Shown: positions 1-12,710, counted from the first letter of the stretch. The stretch is 64,000 bases of DNA from Cymodocea nodosa (GCA_036874045.1 CM072335.1:12482001-12546000); one strand, 5' to 3'. A program made the numbers and translations. The notes: generated from the letters alone by a model not told the origin.

Positions 1-844
1 TTCATTTATTTGAATTCCTTTTATTTTCACACCAACTACTTGACAATCACTATTAATTGTTTCATTTTCAATTTTTCATTCTTAGATTCTCCACTTTCAA
101 CATTAATAAGACTTAGTGGCATGGTGTTCCTATCATCCATTTCATTCTCGTTTGAAGCATTTGATATTTGACACCATGTGACATCTCCACATACAGCAAT
201 AATATCTCCTTTGATGCCTACCAATTTTTTTTATTCTTTTAATTGTGGCACCAGCAACTTGGTTGTGGTAATACATGTATGCCAACTTCCTTCTTATCAG
301 ATAATATGATCCCAAGCAATACCAGATTTCATTTTCTTAGAGAATGTGATTGATACCTTACCAGAAGATATCATTTAGAATATAAAGATTAACATTGCGA
401 GAAAAACAAATATTGTCGTATCAGCATATTATTATTTTTGAAATTTAAAAAATATTGATACTAGTAAAACACTACTGAACATCATAACCATATCAGAAAT
501 TAAAAAAGCAAACACATCTTTTGGAAACAAAATCATTGCTTAAATTTGTTTTCCTTCAATTTATTATGTTTTTTGGAAAATGGGAAAAACAATTTGGAAA
601 AATGGCCATTTCCCCTTTTTTTCTGAGAAAAATGGCTTTTTTCTTTTTCATTTTTGGCCATTTAAATGTTCTTTTTTTTTTTTGATTTCATCTTTTGGGT
701 TATTTTTATTTATATAATTTCACTATTTTGTTGTTTAACCGCACCCTTCAGTCTTCCTGTTGGCTGTTGGACTGGTCTGATCGGCCAGTTGAATGTGGTT
801 TTGGTAACATCGTCTGCGAGGACCTGACGTTATAAAATGCACAG
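1..844. other. AT-rich sequence upstream of the visible MED18 exons, probably intron
   Basis: No MED18 N-terminal exon or other supportable gene was found here. Because the exon at 845 begins inside a codon, this stretch is most simply an intron whose upstream exon lies left of the window. A CTGAC branch-point-like string sits about 20 bases before the acceptor AG at 843-844. A 62-codon minus-strand open frame (36-224) has no recognisable domain. Confidence 0.45.
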
Positions 845-1400
845 GACTGTCCGGCATGTTGGAGGTGCCATGAGAGGTGCAGGTGCGGATCAAATCTCTG
901 TTTTGGTCAGAACCATGGTAGAAAGCAAGGTCAGCAAGAATGCCTTACGTTTCTTTCATTCCATTGGTTACAAACTAGACCACGAGCTTCTGAAAGTAGG
1001 CTTCGCTTTCCATATTCAAAGAGGAGCACGGATCACCATTACAGTGACCTCAGCCAACAAAATTTTGAAGCTTTACGCCACAGATGAAGCTGAACCTGTT
1101 ACACCTGGCATACAGCTAGTTGAGGTAACAGCACCCGCCACTGCAGACACCTACACTGAAGTTGCTGCCTCCATTACATCTTTCTGTGAACATCTGGCCC
1201 CGTAAGTACTTCTACCACTAACATATTAAGCTGTTTTCGGCTCTTCAGCCCTACCAAAGTATGTTTCTACCGTATGGTCCATGACGTTCTTCTTCAGGCT
1301 TTTGCACCTTTCAAAACCGGGCATCTCGACTGGGATAGTTCCCACTGCTTCAGCTGCTGCTGCTTCCCTCATGTCAAGGAGTGGAGGAACATCACTCTAA
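845..1400 (+). CDS. MED18: Mediator subunit 18, C-terminal two exons (partial)
   Basis: This is the C-terminal part of plant Mediator subunit MED18, a head-module protein that links transcription factors to RNA polymerase II in the nucleus. Visible exons are 845-1201 and 1298-1400, with a GT-AG intron at 1202-1297; joined they give about 152 residues and a TAA at 1398-1400. Family-typical strings include TVRHVGGAMRGAG near the exon start, ISVLVRTMVESKVSKN, GYKLDHELLKVGFAFH, and the C-terminal SKPGISTGIVPTA with an alanine run. Plant MED18 is about 220 residues, so roughly 65 N-terminal residues are missing. The exon begins with the last base of an expected Trp codon after AG, so the ATG at 837 is intronic and not the start. 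No internal stop is seen, so the gene is probably intact and continues left of the window. It is convergent with the downstream DGAT2 gene. Confidence 0.87.
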
Positions 1401-2171
1401 CTACTGAGAGAAATGTAGACATGGGTTAAATTAATTTTTGTGAGTTCTTCGTGCATGTGTTAAATTAAGTCATGAACCCGTTTGCCAAATTACAAGCATT
1501 TATTCTATGGTTTGACCCAGTGGGGGGATCTTATCATGTCTGAAGATATGCATGTCTTGTTCCTTTTTTTCTGTGTTACTTGTGTTTGACCAAGATCGAA
1601 TATCATTCACACTCGACGGGTTCGGTGACCTGCGGGAGTTACGTTGGTGCATTTGTCCCTGTTTCGTTTTTCCATTATTGTTCAGTTTGGTTGAAGAGCT
1701 TTTGGTTTAAAATTTAAGTAGAAACACTAGTTATAGAGATGCTATTGGGGAACCCAAGAATGTGATGCGCTTCACTCGTTTTCACGTCCGAGCTCGAGAA
1801 CTCTTTATGAAACCAAATAGGACAAATTGGTTGTACAACTTTTTTTTTGACGTAGGTCAAGGACTTTATTGCCTATTAGTCTTCACAAATTTATTTCATA
1901 TTCATCTGATACATGTTCGAAGAGTTTGATAATCACTGGATAAGGTGGCAACAAAAACAAGAATGTTTTTCATCATAAAAAATTTGCATTTTCTAGGAGA
2001 TTATAAGTGTCACCATTTTTTATTAATTGAATCATTCAAAATAAGACTAAGAGAGCAATCGGCCATTCGTCTTATTTTGGGTTCTCAACATCGTGCTCGT
2101 ATGACACTAACCTTCAGTGTACCAACTAAAAATTTTAGCCTTGAAATTCATGTAAGATGCGTGATACTCCA
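1401..2171. other. Intergenic region and MED18 3' UTR
   Basis: Between the MED18 stop and the minisatellite there is no supportable gene. The first few hundred bases presumably hold the MED18 3' UTR. A somewhat more GC-rich patch lies near 1590-1660. The open frame at 1945-2190 has no recognisable protein features. Confidence 0.5.
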
Positions 2172-2326
2172 TCGGCGTGCTCGCTGTTGAAGTGCAGCAA
2201 CGGACCGTATATGCGGCGTGCTTGCCGGTTGAAGTGCAGCAACGGACCGTATATGCGGCGTGCTTGCCGGTTGAAGTGCAGCAACGGACCGTATATGCGG
2301 CGTGCTTGCCGGTTGAAGTGCAGCTT
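2172..2326. repeat. 42-bp minisatellite, about 3.5 copies
   Basis: Near-identical 42-bp units start at 2186, 2228 and 2270. A partial unit follows at 2312-2324 and a diverged partial unit lies before 2186. Each unit starts GTTGAAGTGCAGC and contains CGGACCGTATATGCGGCGTG. It is much richer in GC than its surroundings. Because 42 is a multiple of three, several frames on both strands stay open through it, so those frames are artefacts of the period. It lies about 50 bp beyond the DGAT2 stop codon, in the convergent intergenic space or the DGAT2 3' UTR. Confidence 0.95.
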
Positions 2327-2378
2327 TGGGTTATATATTATATTATACATACATTATATAAACAGCGCCATCTCCGCT

Positions 2379-4958
2379 TCAGATTATTCTCAGTTGGAGA
2401 TCAGGGTGCCCAGCTCTATCTTTGTATTTCTCAAACAGCTCTTGAAGGGCAACGACAAACCTATTATGAACTTCATCGATCTAACCAATAAGAAGAATGA
2501 CAATTAGATTAAGTGTATGGGAATAAAAATGTTCGTTTACATCTCACAGCATATACTGTCTGACATAACCAGCAAATACAAAACTAACATACGGTTTTAT
2601 ATTTATACCTCCTCTGTTGTAGGTACTGGGTTCTTTTCAAGCTGAATGGGCTTCCCCACAACAATATGCATAGGTTGCCGGTATGGTACGGGAGATCTTG
2701 ATCAGGAAAGAACACTAAAATCAGTTTACAATAAGATGGATCGATCTGTAATAGAGTATATATATAACTGGTCAACACAACTATAAGATATCAATAGAGG
2801 CTATGAACTTGGTTACCCATAAGTTCCCCAGAACACTATTGGAGTAAATTTGATGGCTCTGGCAAAGCTGTCAAACAATGCCCCTCCGGGCTTCCACCAC
2901 TTGTAGACATAACTCTGCACAAGAAAATGAGAAAAAACTATTGAATTTATAGTTTTGTCCAAGTAAATTCAAACGAGATTGAACAAAGATTAAACAATTT
3001 TATTCTTGCAGCAAACAATTGGAAAGGATATCGTGACTCAAATCAAAGATGAATGTGCTACGTGGGCAGCATCAACCATCGGTGGCCCTTAGCACAACTT
3101 AAAAAATTCATCATCATTTTTCCAGAATAGTTAAATCTGCTACCTGACCATAGCCAAAAGCTGGAACTAGAGGCCGTCCCATCTCAATAGCTATGCGCAC
3201 AAACCCCTTTCTTCTATTAAGATATGCAACCTGCGAAAGTGCATTGCACAACATAATACACGGTTGACATAGGTCAGAGGAATAACTAGTACAAAATGCC
3301 TACGACGAGACTAAAATCTAGAGTTCATAGGAGGTTTTGCAAGATAAAGGCACTAAAATCTACAATCCAACTCCAGATAACCTTTGCCTAATCTTATAGA
3401 GTTGCAACTTTACCAGTTGAGCTTTCATCTCATTAGAGTTATATTAAAAGAGGCGATGCAAAGTTGACCTCACTAGATAAAAAGACACAAGAGCAAAAAA
3501 TCCAAACAACAGGGCAATGCCCATTTTAAAGTTCCTACAACTAACATTCAGTACAATTGGCGTCCAAAAAGAACATCAAGTCAAATTCATCACCATGTAT
3601 GACCAAAAAACTATGTATAATGAATGAAGTTTCTTCAACTTCTGACCATGACTGAGAAGTTGCAGTCACCAAGGTGTGACTCCAGTGATACACATTATCT
3701 GTAAGCAACAAACAATATTCTATGCCCTGGATACTTCATCAGAATTTTCTGGCCAAAACTCGGTGATTGCCAATTTGCAATGTACAGCATCCAACTTAGA
3801 AGGAAGTACTAAGGTTCCTCTGCAGTTATCTCCAGGGCAACTTTGAGTCAAAGACTGTCAAAAGTTTACGAGGTAGGAAGTTTTACTAGAGAAGAGATAC
3901 CTCTGAGTTATGGTCCATATGCAGTATCTCCTGCACGCCACCAGGTACTATGATACAACTATAACCAGCAGCCAAGTAAGAATAGAAATTCTTCCTTGTT
4001 GCCGGTACGAGACCAAGCCACGTCCACAATTGCCTCAGAAATGGTGTATAGAACACCTGATCAGAGTGTCACCAACAAAGAATAAGACACACGATGGGCA
4101 TGAAAGACCAATTCATGCTGTTCCAACACATAATACGCAACACACTAGTTGATCAAGGAAGAGAACATACAGCACTGCTTGCAAGAACTTTGACCTTTGT
4201 CAGAGGCATAAAACCAGTATGATCAGCAAGAGCGCAGACTCCGATAGGCAGTACAGAATGGGGCTCGTATCCAAACACTACACGGCCACCACAATAACTT
4301 TAAAAATCTCAATTAATGGCAAGTTCTAAAAGGAACCCAATTGCACTTACGATAGACCAAGAAAGAAAATTCGAGCAGTGAAGCAGCAGCTCACCGTAAG
4401 CTTGGTTTGAATCAAACGCCTTGATGTCCTCCACATGAAGGGTCACTGGGAAATACCCACAAGCATATCTACATATATACCTACGCCCCACAAAAATCAA
4501 AATTAACCCCAAGAGCAACAAATATGCAATACATAGAAAATCTCGTCCTCTCTCCACCACCAAGAAAAATAGGAACCTTGAGAGCTTCCTCCCCCATCTA
4601 CTCTTGTCGTTGAGCGGAATAACCATGAAGAAGAGCATAATCGCAAAAACCCTGAGAAACCACCAAAAAGAACCAGAGTAAGTGATAAGCCAACACCAGG
4701 AAGGAAGTGAATATGTGATAGAGCGAGATTGGAAGTCCGAGGCATGATGGAGTACGTGATGGCAAAGCGGGAAGGGAAGAAGAGGATGGCGATGAGGGCG
4801 AGGGCAACGTTGAAGTGGATGGCTCCGAGCCAGAGAGAGAGAGCCAACACGGAGAGCACGGGGGAGTAGTCCGTTCCATGGAACACCGACGGCTCCACAC
4901 TCTCCCTGGGGCCGTCGTCGCGAGGGAGAAAGCCGCTGGATTCCGGAGCCACAGCCAT
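2379..4958 (-). CDS. DGAT2: Diacylglycerol O-acyltransferase 2, complete nine-exon gene
   Basis: DGAT2 catalyses the last step of triacylglycerol synthesis (diacylglycerol plus acyl-CoA) in the endoplasmic reticulum membrane. Exons in transcription order are 4756-4958, 4577-4651, 4395-4480, 4171-4277, 3901-4056, 3144-3230, 2817-2914, 2609-2696 and 2379-2480. Every intron is GT-AG, and the joined frame of 1002 nt encodes 333 residues, normal for plant DGAT2. Seen in order: hydrophobic segments at about residues 34-57 and 68-80; EPHS (about 126-129), the plant form of the family's HPHG block; FYTPFLR (159-165); VPGGVQE (194-200); and the [17 protein letters not shown] block (about 216-232). The C-terminus is DLQLRII. 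The ATG at 4958 is preferred: the frame extends upstream to 5003 but only with a TTG there. No disruption is seen, so the gene looks functional. It is convergent with MED18. Confidence 0.95.
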
Positions 4959-5142
4959 CGGACGAAGATCTAATTCAAGTCCAACCGGATGCGCCGGTGG
5001 CAACCCCGACTCGCCGCCGCTACACGTGGCGAGAACGTTGGACGGTGCTCAACGCCGGCTGAGGGAAGGGGAGGAGAGATCGAGAAGGTGAGCTCGTGAC
5101 TTCGGTTCGTTAAGAAGTAAGAGCACGGCTCTAGATTGCTTG

Positions 5143-5151
5143 CTTATTTAT
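5143..5151 (-). promoter_or_regulatory. Possible TATA element of DGAT2
   Basis: On the minus strand ATAAATAAG lies about 185 bp before the DGAT2 ATG. It sits exactly where sequence changes from GC-rich 5' UTR-like DNA to AT-rich DNA. In such AT-rich flanks similar strings occur by chance, so this is a positional guess. Confidence 0.3.
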
Positions 5152-8074
5152 GTTAGAATTTTAATTTTATCGAAGGTAAAATCGGTATTTTAAATAAAGG
5201 TTTATTTCGTTCAAAAAGTTTCAGAAAAAAGAAAGTAAATAAAAATATTTATATAAGATGAAAAGTTTGAAAAATAATTTTATAAATACTTGATTTCTCC
5301 TTTTTCTCATATCCTTTGTTATATATATATATATATTGTCTCTTCTCTTTCTATTTATTTCATTTCTTTTGTTCTTCGGTTACGTTTGTTTTGACTTTTT
5401 ACTGTTCTAACAATAGAAGAAGTGGTACTGTATTTATATTTTAAGAGAGGTGTGTCAGTAAAGTAGTAATTTGAGAAGTTATGTTTGTTCTGCAGAGTAG
5501 TAATAAATGTATCTTTTTAAATTTGTCTTTCTTTTGTTTTGCCTTTTTGTGATGTAATATGATTATATTTGAAGAATTTTTTTAGTGCTTATGGGAATAT
5601 GTTGAAATAGTAAATGATTTCTTAAAAGTAATATTTTCAATAAATATGTAGAAATTAATTTTCAATAATTTATTCAGATAATCTTTGGATTAAATAAGCA
5701 ATGTTTTAAATTACATAATAAAATATATTACATTAGAATATAATATGTTTACATTAGAAATTATTACGTTAGAAAAAAATATGTTTTAATAATTTTCGTA
5801 ACGTTTTAAATTACATAATATGTTGTAGAAATTATTACCTTGGAACATAATAAAATAACTACGTAATTTTAGTTGTATAGGACTTTCCAATAGTCTTTTA
5901 CAAAAAAAATAATAATTTTGATGGTGATTTTGTCTTTTTATCTTTGAAGATCAGTTAAAAGTTCAAGAAGTGGCCTTAAAACTACTCTTCAGGTTCTCAC
6001 ATTTTTAACTACGGTTGGAGTAGTTTGGAGGAACAAAGAATAGATGGAGCATATGTATTTATTGGATTTTCAACTGTTCTCCATTTGAAACACGAATAAA
6101 ATAGGTTGGAACATTTAACAGATATATTCTTTGTACTAGAAAATAATATTTTTAATTTTCCTTTTTTTAACCTTTGTTGAAAAGGAAAATTAAATTAAAT
6201 CATTAATAAGGAATTTAAGTATATTGATTAAGCATATTAAACAAAATTTAATATATAAGATTTTTAACAAATAAAAAATTTAATATTTATAGTTTATACA
6301 TTTTATTAATATTAAATTTTATTGATATTAATATTTAATACTTTATTTTAAAAATTTTATTTTAAATTTTTAACTTTTTGAATTTTCTCTATCGTACACA
6401 AACAATTTTTTTTTAAACTTTCTGTATTTTTCATTTTCTAATTTTACTATCTTTCTTTTTTTTACCTTACTTACTTTATGTCATGCTAAGAACCTTCAAT
6501 CAGACTCTACCAACTCCAAACCAACAACGAAGAACGATGGACGTCATGACTACAATACCACATCTGCGCACCTTAATTAATATTCACATCATAATAACAA
6601 CAAGAGGGCATTTTTTAATCATCATTACATGCACAATCTACGGTAACGCTATTTTATTTCACGAGTTATTGTCACGCCAAGATTATTCACATTCCAATTG
6701 TTACCCACGATCACCTATTTTAATGCAACTATTCACAATCGGTATTGTCGTAATATATGGAGAAAGCAGATATAAAACCAAAACAGAAAAAACCCACAAA
6801 TGTGTATGTTGAATCAGGTGGTTGAACCACCGAATTCATGGGAAAGTATTTAATGTTTGCTGCAATAATAAAAAATTAGCCCTACTTTTAGATGATAATT
6901 TCTTCCTAAGCTTATTTCGTAAAATATATTTATTTTAAAAATATCGCAAAAATGGCTCTTACATATTTATAAGGGCCTGATGTAAATTTTGTAGAAAATA
7001 GAGGGTATTTTGGTCTTTTTACACTATGATTATGAAAAAAGGGAAAGTAATTCGATTCTTTTCATCTCCACCTTCGATCCCTTTCCCCAACAGCCTCTCG
7101 ACAAACTCCCTATCAGGCGACAATAAGAGTTCAACGATCGGACGAGTGGCATGCGAGTTCAATTGGTGGTGGTGCGTGAGTGACGGGAGCTTTCGATGGT
7201 CTCAACAGGTGTGCGTGCGAGAGTGCGTTCGAGCGCCTCCGTGAGTGCGAGCAATGGTTGAAAGTGAGTGTGTACCTGCGCGCATATGGTGTCTCCCACG
7301 AGTGCGTGGGGAAACGACATGTGTCTTCCTTAGAGATCAATAGGTAGAATCAGTGAGAAAAGAAAAAAGAAAGAAAAAGCAGAAAAGGGAAAAAGGGTAA
7401 TTTAGAGATTTTCATTCTCACTGTGTTAAGTGATCATTCCTTCCTATTTAATCAACAAAAGAGGTATTTATGCATGCATTTGTTGATTTCCGTATAATGC
7501 GATTAGATTTTTGGTTATTGAGGTTAGTATCGAGGTTTTGTGCATATTATTCTAATGAATGTTTAGATGCTTTGGAGAACTAAAAAAAAAAAAAAAAAAA
7601 AAATTGTGACCTAGGGGAGTTTAATCATAACCGGTAAGCTTACTGCTTATTATGGGTTACTGCACATGTTAATCATTTATTGTTAATACTATTCTTTCTA
7701 CATGTTTGTGTTGATTATTGTAGATCATCTTGATTTTGTTGTTAATGCATAGCGTAGTTGGTTTATGCATTATATGCCATGTTGACTTCTATATATTATA
7801 GTTGAAGTCTATGAATGGAGATTATTGTGAAATAGTGTTGATTGAGAATTTTCTTGACTAATGGCTAACTTTTTATGCATGTTTAAGTTAATTTAATTAT
7901 AAGTTGAATCAATTGGATTAGCTATGAAATCTGACTATAAAGACATGGTACTATGATATTATGTACATAATTTGAGATAAGATATATTTGGCCCATTTCA
8001 AGATAATTCAAGATATCTGAGGTTTGGTCACAATATGACATGTGACTACCTGATCCTACTACAAAGGAAAATAT
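5152..8074. other. AT-rich intergenic spacer
   Basis: No gene could be supported. It contains a TA microsatellite at about 5320-5336, a GC-rich island at about 7060-7330 that stands out against its surroundings, and a 22-base A tract at 7582-7603. Open frames at 6483-6812 and 7026-7340 show no domain or codon pattern. The A tract has no recognisable gene body on its 5' side and no obvious flanking duplication, so it is not called a retroposon. Confidence 0.55.
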
Positions 8075-9041
8075 TGTTAAGAATTTTGTTTTGATGATAT
8101 GTGTAAAATGTTAAGTAATTATATTTAAATCAATTAATTATGTTATATAAGAAGATTAATTAAAGACATCAATTTATATAAAATATATTTTAAGGTTATA
8201 TATTTGTCTATATTGGATTTGGAAATATGCTAAGTTATACTAACTTTTTGTATAACTTGTTATTAAGTTAACGTGTGTTTTTATTGTTCAACATGATATA
8301 CATTTTAATTTATATATGTGTATCATGTATTATGCATGTAGACAACTCATTAAGTTAATATAATGTTACATTACAAGTCATGTGAGAAACTCATTGAGTT
8401 AAAGATTTATATGTTAAAAAGTCACATGAGTAACTCGTTCAGGTAGCGAACGAAACATTAAGTTGTATAAAATAACTCGTTAAGTTAGTATTTTGCACGT
8501 GTTGAATTTTAAGTTTACAAATGTTACATTGTATCATGTGAGTTGCACATGTTTAACTTGTTAAGTTAATATAACTACATACGTTGAGTTGTATATTTGA
8601 ATACTAAGGCAATGTGTTTGGTTAGCGTTATAAATTTAAAAAGTTAATTTTTGCTTGTGATAAATTATTACTGTTTAAGCATTCGATACATGTCATGTGT
8701 ATGTTACATGCTAAACTCGTTGAGTTACAATTCTATTCTATTTTACGTGTTTAGTTAGTACTAATATAACGTCTTTATTATACTTGATGAAAAATTTTAG
8801 ACGAGAAAGTTTATTTTATAAGAATTTTTCAAAGTATTCAGAATCGATGATTTAAGAAAATTTGAGAGGAAAATGTGGAAGAGAATGTGTGTATTTTAAA
8901 TTTTGAATTTGAAATTAAAATAAAAGACATGAAGAGTGGATGTTGATCAAGTCATGAATGTAGAAGATATGCATAAAATGGAAATTGATTATATAAGACA
9001 TATAATTCTCGTTGATCAACACACCCTTACACCTTACACAC
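8075..9041 (+). mobile_element. Diverged, truncated LTR of the Copia A family
   Basis: It begins TGTTAAGAATTTTG and follows, in order, the Copia A LTR at 14529: the TTTTGTTTTGATGAT start, a TGTCTATATTGGAT block, GTTAACGTGTGTTTTTATTG, and near 8936-9030 the GATATGCATAAAATG and ATTCTCGTTGATCAA blocks. It breaks off at about 9041, before the LTR end, where Gypsy C sequence begins. Substitutions are much denser than between the other two Copia A LTRs, so this is the oldest copy seen. Confidence 0.75.
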
Positions 9042-10559
9042 TATATGGTTGTGAAAAGTTAAATCAGAACATGTTTATTCAGAAAATTTGTTTGATTTGT
9101 TTTTATATATATATTAATAAATTCTTTTAAGGTAAACAAATAATTTTTCACACAAATTAGATATTAAGTCTAATTTGTATTTTTAATTGCAAGTGCATAG
9201 TATATATTATATTTGTGTGCAAGTACTGGTTGATCTCATAGAGATTGAGTAAGAATTATGTACTATTTTGATTTTTTATACTAGAGTTTATATACATTCC
9301 ATTAAGCTCTTCTTTGTTGATTTACAATTAACTCAACAAACTATCCTCATAGACTTAAGTTAACTCCATGAGCTTACCTAGTAACTTCCAATTAAATACG
9401 GCTATTCACAAAGGAATTCGACCATCCATTGGGTAGTTCCATAGAATGTAAATAACACCAATTAAGCTTTTTAATGTTAGTTAATTTGAGATTTATCATT
9501 ATCAACACTAACATTCAGATATTTCGAATAGTAACCAATAAGATTTTTTTAGTATTCTGTACGAATCAATTTTAGTAATCTATAAAACTGTTTTCTATTT
9601 TCTGAATCAACTAAACATAAAACATTTACAATACTAACAATGATAACATTAATCACGATACAAAATAAACAATACAACACATAAATACTAAATGTAAACA
9701 CAGATAATTAGTTTTTTTAGTATTTTTGTTTTGATATGTTTCTGAAGTTGAATGAAAGGTGAAATGTAAAAATTCTTTATCGACAACAAAAACTTCTATC
9801 ACTATATGCGACGCGATTACACTATTGGAAACTTAATCACTTACAATCTTGCCTCCTCTCCCTATAGAATCGCGAACCAAGACTTGTAAGTTGATCTCCT
9901 CTTCAATATATTGGCATCAACTTAAAACTAAGGCTAGAAGCTTTACGATCTCCTGAGCTATGAATCGATACTTGGTGAAAATAACTTTCCTTCTTGCGAT
10001 GCGATCACTCCTCACAATAGTTGTCAGTCACCGTATTTGACTAAGAATCGACCTGACATCTAGAAAGTATCCTTATAGACCTCTGATGGTTGGTGATTTT
10101 GGTGGTGTTGTAGAGCTTCAGGGAACTTCCGACACTTCCTGCAGTTAGTGTAGTCCTCCACCTTCACACACACACTTTTCTTCGTCTTTCTCCTCTTCTT
10201 TTCTATTTTTTTCAATAATAATTGCTTCTACCTAAATGATCAGTTGGATTTCCCTCATTCATATTAACGATGGTGATATCTTCTTCATTCCACGAGTTAA
10301 TTCTTGTGTGATACATGCAATCATGGTTTTCCTTTGAATTTCATGTTTCTGCAACTGCTAGAGTGACATGTTAGAAAATAACTAGTCCATGGAGTTAGTG
10401 TAACTCAACAGACTTTCTTCGTTGGCTTAACTATAAAAACACGTACAATAAAAAAATAACTTATAAGCTTATAATACTAACACAACACATTACCTTAGTG
10501 TATATTCAAGTAACTCAAAGCGTATAGTTATGCTAACTTAATGAGTTAAACATGTGCAT
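9042..10559 (-). mobile_element. Gypsy C 3' LTR, left portion
   Basis: This is the reverse complement of the distal part of the gypsy LTR seen intact at 36204-38282. The remaining part resumes at 38283 after the Gypsy A/B insertion; sequence across the two edges joins smoothly and then matches uninterrupted LTR copies. The left end near 9042 is set by weak similarity to the LTR terminus and is uncertain by tens of bases. The copy is clearly older than the LTRs of Gypsy A/B or D. Confidence 0.8.
10555..10559. other. Target-site duplication TGCAT, left
   Basis: TGCAT directly precedes the TGTTTAG start of the Gypsy A LTR and is repeated at 38283-38287 directly after its AAACA end. Removing the element restores the LTR sequence of Gypsy C. 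Confidence 0.93.
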
Positions 10560-12688
10560 TGTTTAGAATGAAAAAGTGCATATTATTAACGGTTAAATGA
10601 TGGTTAATTGCATAATATTTAGCTTATCATATGAGAATTAAGCCATTATGTTATAAATGCACTGTTATATGCTTTAATTGAAGAATCTGCTTAATTTTGG
10701 GGAATTAATGTTAATTTAGTACATTTATGAACTGTTGGTAAGTTGTAGGCTGTGAAATTCTTAAGTATCCGAATTTTCTGATATTTCGGACAGTTATGTT
10801 TAACATACCGAACAAATTCGGACAGTTATGTTTAACAGACCGAATATATATCGGATAGTTATGTTTAAATTGCCGAACAGTTATGTTTAGAGAGAATATT
10901 TTATTATTTCCAGATGTACACGTGTCGAAACCGAAATGAATGTCTTAAGTGAATTTTCGGTGAGTTAGCTGTAACTATCCGAAAATGCATCTAAGCATCG
11001 GATAATTATACCTGTAACTCTCCGAAATGTTATTTTATGTTTAAACTACTACTGACATGTGTCGAGAGCTGGTAGATTTACTTAAGTTATAATTCGTTAA
11101 GTTAGCATAACTGTACGCGTTGAGTTACATGAATATACACTAAGGTAACATGTTATGTTAGCGGCTTATTTCTTTATTGCATGTATTTTATGCACGTGTT
11201 GAATTTAAATGCTTTAGAATATCACGTGAGATGCACATGTTTAACTCGTTAAGTTAGCATAACTGCACGCGTTGAGTTACATGAATATACACTAAGGTAA
11301 CGCGTTAGGTTAGCGGCTTATTTCTTTATTACATGTATTTTATAGTTATTTTCTAAAATGCCACTATAGCGGTTGCAGGAACAGACAGTTGGAAGGAAAA
11401 ACCACGTTTGCACGTATCACGCAGGAATTCAATCGCACATGGAGAAGGAAGCATCGTCGTTGATCTGAAGGAAGGAAATCCAACCGATCATTCAAGCAGA
11501 AGCAGTTACTACTGAAGAAATATAAAAGAAAAGAAGAAAAAAAGAAGAAGGTGTGATCGATGGACGACCAGTGTATATAGAGGAGGAGCACCGAGCTTTT
11601 TGCAGACAGTATCGGCGATTCTCTGAAGTATCACACCAACCATCGTTATCACCACCATAATCACCAATCATCGGAGGTCTGTGAGGATACTTGCCTGATG
11701 TCGGGTTGATTCCGAGCCAAACATAGTGCCTGACAACCACTGTGAGGAGTGATCGCGTCGCAGGAAGGGAAGACATTTTCACCAAGCACCGACTCATATT
11801 TCAAGAGATCGTGAAGCTTTTAGCCTTGGCTTCGGGTTGATGCCTGTATGCTGAAGAGGAGATCATCTTGCAATTCTGGACTCGTGATTCTATAGGGAGA
11901 GGAGACAGAATTGTAAGTGGTTTAATTTTCAGTGGTGTAATCGCACTGCAAGTAGTGTCGGGAGTATTTACTATCAACTGAGATTACCTTACATTTCACC
12001 TTTCGCCCATTTCCATGTTCACATCAAAACAAAAATACCAAAAACAATTTATCTTTGTTTGTATGTTGTATTTGAGTGTTATATTGTTTGTGTTGTATCG
12101 TGATTAATGTTATCTGTATCAATTTTATGATTGTATGTTAGTTTTAATTTTACAGTTTACTGAAATTGGTTCGTACAAAATACTTAAAAATTTTAATGGT
12201 GATTGTTTGAATCATCTGAATGTTAGTATTGCTTAATGATAAATCCAATGTTAACTAGCATTAAAAAGCTTAATTGATGTTATTTACAATCTATGGAATC
12301 GCCCAATGGTTGGTCGAATTCCTCTGTAATTAGCAGTATTATAAAGAAGAGATAGGCTCGTGGAGTTAACTTAAGTCCATGAGGATAGTCTGTTGAGTTA
12401 GCCATAACTCAACAGAGTGCTTATTGAATATAAATTTGAATTGTTTACAATCAAACATTTCTTAAATTCGTCAGTAATTCCCTATGGGATCGACTTGTAC
12501 TTGCACACTAATACAATAGACACTGTGCACTTGCAGTTAAAGTACAAATTGGAATTAATATCTAAATTGTATTAAAGGTTGTTTGTTTACTTCTAAAAGA
12601 AAGAATAGACATAAAGATAAATTAACTAAGTAAAAATAGAAGTAACAAATCCAAGTTTTTCTAGTGTAGTGCTGGGAAAACCCAAACA
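10560..12688 (+). repeat. Gypsy A 5' LTR
   Basis: It starts TGTTTAGAATG and ends CCCAAACA, giving the usual TG...CA termini, with length 2129 bp. It matches the 3' LTR with scattered substitutions. It contains many copies of the ATCCGA/AGTTA/TAACT palindrome grammar and several CACGTG-type boxes. The U3 part near 11220-11325 also resembles the Copia A LTR. Confidence 0.93.
11091..11343 (+). repeat. Tandem duplication inside the gypsy LTR
   Basis: Two about 101-bp units, 11091-11191 and 11243-11343, lie 152 bp apart. Both run from TTCGTTAAGTTAG or CTCGTTAAGTTAG to TGTATTTTAT. The 3' LTR carries the same doubled arrangement near 36737-36988, so the duplication predates this insertion. Confidence 0.8.
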
Positions 12689-12695
12689 AGTTTTA

Positions 12696-12710
12696 TGGCG
12701 CCGTTGCTGG
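12696..12710 (+). other. Primer-binding site, tRNA-Asp
   Basis: TGGCGCCGTTGCTGG begins eight bases after the LTR end. It complements the 3' end of plant tRNA-Asp(GTC) with about one mismatch, as is typical for Athila-type elements. Confidence 0.85.

Noticed and set aside
36-224. 62-codon minus-strand ORF at the window start
   Set aside because: No domain, no splice context that extends it, and it lies where a MED18 intron is expected.
837-839. ATG at 837 as the MED18 start
   Set aside because: Homology begins only after the AG at 843-844, within a Trp codon, so this ATG is intronic.
2135-2507. Overlapping ORFs on both strands through 2135-2507
   Set aside because: They stay open because the 42-bp repeat is a multiple of three; the right part is the antisense of the last DGAT2 exon.
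5001-5003. Upstream extension of DGAT2 to 5003
   Set aside because: The codon there is TTG. The first ATG in frame is at 4958 and gives a normal-length protein.
6483-7340. ORFs at 6483-6812, 7026-7244 and 7131-7340
   Set aside because: No recognisable motifs, no homologous copy elsewhere in the window and no promoter or splice support.
7582-7603. A22 tract as the tail of a retroposon
   Set aside because: No gene-like or SINE/LINE-like body precedes it and no flanking duplication was seen.
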